A DNA stretch of 64,000 bases, from the NCBI GenBank assembly GCA_030159075.1, contig BROG01000511.1, forward strand, positions 1 to 64,000, given 5' to 3'. The position numbers were made by a program, and so were the translations under genes. The stretch comes from Atrina japonica (lineage: Eukaryota > Mollusca > Bivalvia > Pterioida > Pinnidae). The notes under the pieces are model-generated. The model searched no databases. It was not told where the DNA came from and was given only the letters and a program-made list of their open reading frames with translations. Shown piece after piece: positions 58,371-64,000 of this stretch; positions within the stretch are counted from its first letter, which is position 1; each line of letters opens with the position of its first letter.

Positions 58371-58984
58371 TTAACAAAGTTTGCAAATGAAAACATAATC
58401 GGTTCATAAATTAACCACATTTACAAACCAGTTGTTAACATTCATTCTAATCTGATGATCTATAAAATCAATTAAACAAATATAGTATTGAGTGATCACT
58501 TGTTGGAGAAATTTGCTATACATGACTTTATATGAAAATGTGAAAAGTGACAAACTTAGGAAAACACTTACTATAACACCCCAGTTTCTGTCAAATACAA
58601 TGTATACCAATGTCCTATACGGAGTTGTCTGTCCTTGCACTCTCTCAATCTCTGCTAATCATTCAATTTTACAAGATAATTGCAAAATATAAATGAACTC
58701 TAGATTTTGCTTTTTATAAGCACTTTGCCGTTTTGCATGTATCTTTAGTTTTGACATACAACATAATATTATTTGAGGAGAAAATACTTTTTAAAAAATG
58801 GCTATAGATATAGGGACTATATTTTTGTGAACAGTATTTCTACTCTGAGTAATTTGGTTTATCTATTCATACAATATCATGAAAAACCTTCTGGAACATC
58901 ATATTCAGGGACTGTCAAAGGAAACTTTAGAATACTTATTTGAGGAGACCCTTTGGTTACTTGTTTTGAGACATTAGCAGTGAT
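58371..58984. other. Nothing recognised
   Basis: Short frames only, no domain, no array. Confidence 0.35.
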
Positions 58985-59645
58985 TGAGAGAGGATGAAAA
59001 GACCAATATCTCTGTATTGAGGGAGAGTGCAAGGACCTACAACTCTGTATTGAGGGAGAGTGCAAAGACCTACAACTCTGTATTGAGGGAGAGTGCAAAG
59101 ACCTACACCTCTGTATTGAGGGAGAGTGCAAAGACCTACACCTCTGTATTGAGGGATAGTGCAAGGACCTACAACTCTGTATTGAGGGATAGTGCAAGGA
59201 CCTACACCTCTGTATTGAGGGAGAGTGCAAAGACCTACACCTCTGTATTGAGGGAGAGTGCAAAGACCTACACCTCTGTATTGAGGGAGAGTGCAAAGAC
59301 CTACAACTCTGTATTGAGGGAGAGTGCAAAGACCTACACCTCTGTATTGAGGGAGAGTGCAAAGACCTACAACTCTGTATTGAGGGAGAGTGCAAAGACC
59401 TACACCTCTGTATTGAGGGAGAGTGCAAAGACCTACAACTCTGTATTGAGGGATAGTGCAAGGACCTACACCTCTGTATTGAGGGATAGTGCAAAAGACC
59501 TACAACTCTGTATTGAGGGAGAGTGCAAAGACCTACAACTCTGTATTGAGGGAGAGTGCAAAGACCTACACCTCTGTATTGAGGGAGAGTGCAAAGACCT
59601 ACAACTTATATTGAGGGAAAGTGCAAAGGGCCTACAACTTGGGAC
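58985..59645. repeat. 33-bp minisatellite, about 20 copies
   Basis: Unit GAGGGAGAGTGCAAAGACCT + ACACCTCTGTATT. With period 33 and no stops, both strands show frames over 200 codons (11-residue repeats); these are artefacts. Confidence 0.96.
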
Positions 59646-59759
59646 TTAGTTGGAATGCAAAGATGATGGCACATGTCAATATGACATATAACCTGCAATG
59701 ACTATTCAGTGTTGTATTAAAGGAAGTTTCACTTCTGATTTTATTTTTGTCATTATGGC

Positions 59760-60156
59760 TTCAAATCTATTTTTATCAAAGGGGTATTAGCTGTGTTTAC
59801 CCCAGAATATTGATTCGATTTTATCTTTGGTACTTTTACTACTTGTACTTGATGTACAATAACAAATAAGAGCTATTCACAGGCATAAAAATCTTACATT
59901 CTTATATATTTTGTGAAAATAATTTCGGGTCCAGTGTGATATGCATATACATTTACAAATAGTAAGGTTGAGTTAATCAATTTCAATTGAAAAAGTGCTA
60001 AACCTGGGTTTCTCGAGCAAATTTCACACAATATATAGGAATTTAAGTATCTTTATGTGTGTGTATATCTCTTTTTTGTTATTGTACATCAGTCTAAGAA
60101 GTAAAAAGGGGGAAAATTGAGAAAAAAAGCACAGCTAATTAATGCCCCTTTAAGCA
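59760..60156. mobile_element. MITE-like element, second copy of 9265-9560
   Basis: 'AAAGGGGTATTAGCTGT' at the left mirrors 'ACAGCTAATTAATGCCCCTTT' at the right. The interior shares 'ACTTGTACTTGATGTACAAT' and 'TGGGTTTCTCGAGCAA' with the 9.3-kb copy. Confidence 0.82.
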
Positions 60157-60369
60157 AATATCTCACCTGAAAAATGTTCTCAAATCACATTACTTGTACT
60201 GTTGTTTACCTGGAAAATTTTACTCCTGTTTAACATTTGCATTTAGTTGAGGTGGTGATTTGAAAATGAAAGTGAATTTTTTAAGAAAAATAACTGAGAC
60301 TATGGTGATTTAGGTTGAAATTAAGATCGGATGAATACATATTCTGTCGTGAAAGACAAAAAATTTCCA

Positions 60370-60560
60370 TCTACACTAAAACCTGCTTTAGCAACCACCT
60401 GTGAATAAAGACCATCTGGTTACAAAGACCATTTTTAGCTGTCCCCAGTAGTACCATTTGTGTACAGGTCAACCTCTATATAAAAATCACCTCCCTATAA
60501 AGACCAGTTTTCTTGTGTCCCTAAGGAGGTCATTATATATTTATAAGTTTCACTATACAA
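60370..60560. mobile_element. 'CAGTAAAAC'-family MITE (diverged ends)
   Basis: 'ACTAAAACCTGCTTTAGCAA', 'CCACCTGTGAATAAAGACCA', 'CTCCCTATAAAGACCAG' and right end 'TATAAGTTTCACTATA'. Confidence 0.75.
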
Positions 60561-60740
60561 TATTCAGACTTTTGCAACATGAGAAAAAGTGTAGATCTAA
60601 AAAAAAAACCTACAACGAATAACTCAAAACTTCGCCAGAGTTTGTACAAATCTTTGAAATTATTCCCTGAAGTAAAACAATGCTCAATATTTTACATTTT
60701 TAGCTTACCACTATAAAGTTGTTCTGTCTTGTCATTAGTC

Positions 60741-60908
60741 AGAGTTATCTCCCATGTCACAAGGTATCAATTGTGACATCATATCTTTACATGAGAATAA
60801 AACGTCGTTTTCACACATTCATATGATGTCATAATTGATAACTTTTCTCATTTTATGCACAAATAAATGACATCATAATCAATACCTTCTGACTAGGGAG
60901 ATAACTCT
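60741..60908. mobile_element. 168-bp MITE with AGAGTTATCTCCC ends
   Basis: AGAGTTATCTCCC / GGGAGATAACTCT, with inner mirrored 'AAGGTATCAATTGTGACATC' and 'ATGACATCATAATCAATACC'. A solo 'AGGGAGATAACTCT' is also at about 2495-2510. Confidence 0.85.
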
Positions 60909-60918
60909 ATACCTAATA

Positions 60919-61719
60919 GTGACTTTTTCTATCACCCTGGAGTTAGTGTTCTGTTGAGGTCAAGTTTAACTTCTACTGCTGGTACATCTACTAAACTTGC
61001 ATACCATATAGGTGACCATGTACTGTATGTGTATTTAAATTGGTGTACTCATAAATTAGGGGTCTGTGGGGGTGTAGACTTATTAGCACAATCTTAAATT
61101 CACACACTTAGGACAGACAATAATGTAATCATAATGGCACACACTGACTATGCACACACTAGAGATTATTTTGTAGTATAAATACCATTAGTTTTGTTCT
61201 GTATGCAGAGTGATAGGATGGAGAAATTTTAGCACTGCCCTTGACTAAGTGCAATGACTTGAGCGCAAAAGGTGCTAATATTAAAATACCGCTAAAATAA
61301 GTACATGTACAGTACATGTATACGTTTATATTTCAGATGCTGGATTAGTCCTAGATTTTTTTTTTAATGACTCTGTTACGTTGGTGTTAGCTAAACTTTG
61401 TAACATTTGATTACTCTATTATTTTCTTGGAAATCTGTTAAAAATTACTTTTCAAAGAGCTGAATGTGATGGGATACAGTAATCAATATTATTTAATTTT
61501 CTTAAACCAACAACTTAAGTGTACACAGAAAACTCGCCCAACTGTTACTACAGTAATCAATAGAGGATAATTACATTAAACTAACAACTATCAAAATGTA
61601 AAAATGAACATATGGTCAATGACCTGATCAAATGGTCCTCAGCTGTGTCAATGACATACCAAAGTGATGTGTTCATAGCGTCCAAGTCCAGATCAAAAGG
61701 TTCTCGTCTATATCAAAGG
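60919..61719. other. Nothing recognised
   Basis: No exon, array or inverted repeat that I can support. Confidence 0.35.
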
Positions 61720-62135
61720 ACTTTCCAAAATATTTCTATGACAAATACATATCAAAATGGTTCTCATCTATGTCAATGACATACCCAAATATATCTCATA
61801 TATGCCAATTACATACCAAAATATATATCAATGACATACCCAAATATATCTCATATATGTCAATGACATACCAAAATATATCTCATAAATGTCAATGACA
61901 TACCAAAATATCTCTCATATATGTCAATAACATACCCAAATATATCTCATCTATGTCAATGACATACCAAACTATATCTCATATACATCAATGACATACC
62001 CAAATATATCTCATAAATGTCAATGACATACCAAAATATCTCTCATATATGTCAATAAAATACCCAAATATATCTCATCTATGTCAATGACATACCAAAA
62101 TATATCTCATATATGTCATTGACATACCAAAAAGA
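61720..62135. repeat. About 30-bp minisatellite, about 12 degenerate copies
   Basis: Unit ATATATCTCATATATGTCAA + TGACATACCAA, with CATCTATGTC and CATAAATGTC variants. Confidence 0.88.
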
Positions 62136-62499
62136 TGTGATCCTTGAATCACTGTCCTGATCAAACATATAACATCAAGGCCCAGTGGGAGAAACTACAC
62201 AGGAGCTTACAGAAGACACCAGTTGTCCTTTGTGATAGAATTATATAGACGCTGCAAATGGTATGGCCCAATGCCAGCAAACTCAATTTTATGACTCTGA
62301 AATCAAAACACATGGATATTGTTGTAGATTTATTATGAAAATTATCTGAAGAAAAATCCAGGAATATAAAAGAGAACCTAGGCTATAACTCTGCCTTAAT
62401 TTTAAGTTACTATGTTTTGGTAAAAAAAACCCATAAAATCAGGGCAGATTTTTGGCCTTTTTATCTCACCTGGATAAAAGTCCATAGAAATAACGCCAT

Positions 62500-63290
62500 A
62501 CTCTTTGTGTCATCATTGTCAACGTCCGTAGAAACAACTTTGACCTGGCCTAAATCTTTTTAACTGCAAGGGACATAACTTTGATATTTTAAATATAGAT
62601 TGCCTATGACCAGAGTTTTCATTTGGTACCATGACAATTGACCTAGTGACCTGGATCTTTGACCTACCTTTTCAAAACATTAACCTTGGCTATATCTTTT
62701 AAACCAAGAGGGATAGGCCTTTGATATTTCATAGAGAGAGCCATCATGGCTCCGCAGTAGAGTGCTCGATTGCAACCAGAGGCTTGTGGTTTCAAGTCTT
62801 GTCTGAGATAGCTGACTTTTCCTGTCCTTCGGATGAGTTGGTAAAAAATCAAGGTCCCGTGTAACAGTAGGTGTTGGCACGTTAAAGAACTCTCACTGCT
62901 CAATGGCTGAAAGTGCCAAGCATAGGCCAAAATTTGAAACCCTTCTCCAGCATTTGGTGACATCTCCATATGAGTGAAAGATTCTTGAGTGGGACTTTCA
63001 ACAACAATACAATACAACACAATATATTTCACATATAGATTTCTTTAGATGAGAGTTTTCATTTGGTACCTCAACTTTTGACCTATGGACCTTGACATCA
63101 GAATTTGACCTACTTTTCAAAAAAATTAACCTTGGCTGTATCTTTTAAACCATGAGGAATAGACAAGTGATATTTAATAAATACATTTCTTTTGGCCAGA
63201 GCTTTCATTTGGTACCAAGTGACTTTGACCTTAGCATTAGACCTACTTTTCAAAACTATTAGCCTGAGCCAAAGGAATCAAAATATTTAC
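62500..63290. repeat. Mollusc-type dispersed repeat, about 3 monomers, split by a SINE
   Basis: 'TTTCATTTGGTACC', 'TTAACCTTGGCTATATCTTT' / 'TTAACCTTGGCTGTATCTTT' and 'AAACCA.GAGG.ATAG' recur on both sides of the SINE insertion. Confidence 0.8.
62732..63023 (+). mobile_element. tRNA-derived SINE
   Basis: Head 'ATGGCTCCGCAGTAGAGTGC' with B-box-like 'GTGGTTTCAAGTC', body 'TCCTTCGGATGAGTTGGTAA' and 'CATTTGGTGACATCTCCATA', tail ACAACAATACAATAC. Flanked by ATATTTCA (62724-62731 and 63024-63031). Same family as 47976-48258 but more diverged. The 122-codon minus frame over it is an artefact. Confidence 0.88.
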
Positions 63291-63682
63291 CATACCTGAC
63301 CTTAAAACCTGACAGCTGTAGGTCAAACACAATTTTAAAAACTGACGCCCCTTTCTGGTCATGTTCAGTACCATACTTCAAGTATTTTGTATTTGTTGTT
63401 GTTGCAAAAATCTTAAATTTGACTCAATGTTTAGCTGTATATAAAAAAAATGAATAAATGTGTTTTTGGTCCATCAAATAAAAAGTTATACAAATAACTA
63501 CATGTACATGATAAATATAATAAGATGTATATTGAGCTAGAAAAATTAATGTTGCCAGGGACAATTGTCAAATGAAATCCTGAGATCCAATATTAAAAGT
63601 TATCTGAGTGACTCAGATGACCTAATAATGGATGCCCAGTGTTTGCAACAGCTAAAGATGAGTATATTATCTATATTCACCC

Positions 63683-63760
63683 CTAAAGACACATTTGGAC
63701 TGGTCTAAGTCATTGATTTACAGAACAGTTCATTGTATTTCAGAGGTGGATGAGTTAACT
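63683..63760 (+). repeat. About 75-bp dispersed repeat, copy 4
   Basis: 'AAAGACACATTTGGACTGGT', 'CTAAGTCATTGATTTACAGA', 'TTTCAGAGGTGGATGAGTTA'. Confidence 0.8.
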
Positions 63761-64000
63761 GTTCATATCAAATAAAAAATCAAATGTATCTCCCAATACT
63801 ATAAAGAATAAATACACGTACAGGTAATTATGATAATACAGAATTTATTGTTAAGTTTTGACAAGAAAATCATGATTTCAGGTCATAATTATGAACATTT
63901 TTATGTTCCTTTATCAAATATTAAAAAACAAATGTCTTGAATATATTTAGATAGACAATGCAACAAAAGCTGGGGCATTTCTCAGACTAATGAGAGTTAC

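Noticed and set aside
58877..59649. Frames of 205 (minus) and 221 (plus) codons
   Set aside because: Product of a 33-bp array (11-residue periodicity) on both strands at once.
62664..63032. 122-codon minus frame
   Set aside because: Lies over a plus-strand SINE and mollusc repeat; no domain.

Overview
The window reads as A+T-rich nuclear DNA from a mollusc, most likely a marine bivalve. Three things point there: spliced immune-type genes with very long introns; tRNA-derived SINEs with a conserved body ending in a 'GGACGTTAAACAA'-like tail; and families such as the 'AGCTCACCTGAGCC' element, which I recall from bivalve genomes. The species assignment is inference. There is no sign of bacterial, viral or plasmid organisation.

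Only two genes can be defended. (1) On the minus strand, a TNF-receptor-superfamily gene with coding exons at 33974-33545, 9784-9626 and 1042-841. Splice sites, phases and domain order agree: signal peptide, cysteine-rich ectodomain with 22 Cys, transmembrane helix, start of the cytoplasmic tail. The 3' end is either a stop immediately after the last exon or exons beyond position 1. (2) On the plus strand, a small gene with coding exons at 46695-46785, 49174-49269 and 53367-53563, encoding 127 residues that end in a death-domain-like fold, with a poly(A) signal at 53929. The two genes are divergent. The interval between them (about 34-46.7 kb) holds an exact palindromic kappaB site (41226-41235) and an IRF/ISRE-like site (41013-41024). 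A receptor and a possible death-domain adaptor placed head to head is the most interesting biological reading of the window; it is a hypothesis.

Everything else is repeats, by region: 1-9.6 kb, a dead LINE (2681-3892), several minisatellites, GATA/GACA and CA microsatellites, and a 33/35-bp array (7572-9262). 9.8-33.5 kb, one giant intron carrying 115-bp, 29-bp, 34-bp and 44-bp arrays, the last being 6.3 kb long and partly of suspiciously noisy sequence. 34-46 kb, a 76-bp tandem array with a nested MITE, a tandemly duplicated tRNA-like element, inverted-repeat elements and a perfect 19-bp hairpin. 46.7-53.6 kb, introns of the death-domain gene with a SINE bounded by a 12-bp target-site duplication, a 30-bp array running into a splice acceptor, and a 41-bp array. 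54-64 kb, 24-bp, 33-bp and 30-bp arrays, mollusc-type dispersed repeats and another SINE.

Many long open frames here (for example the 482-residue frame at 50.8-52.3 kb) are tandem arrays that happen to lack stops and should not be called genes. Array copy numbers are estimates by eye from period and length.
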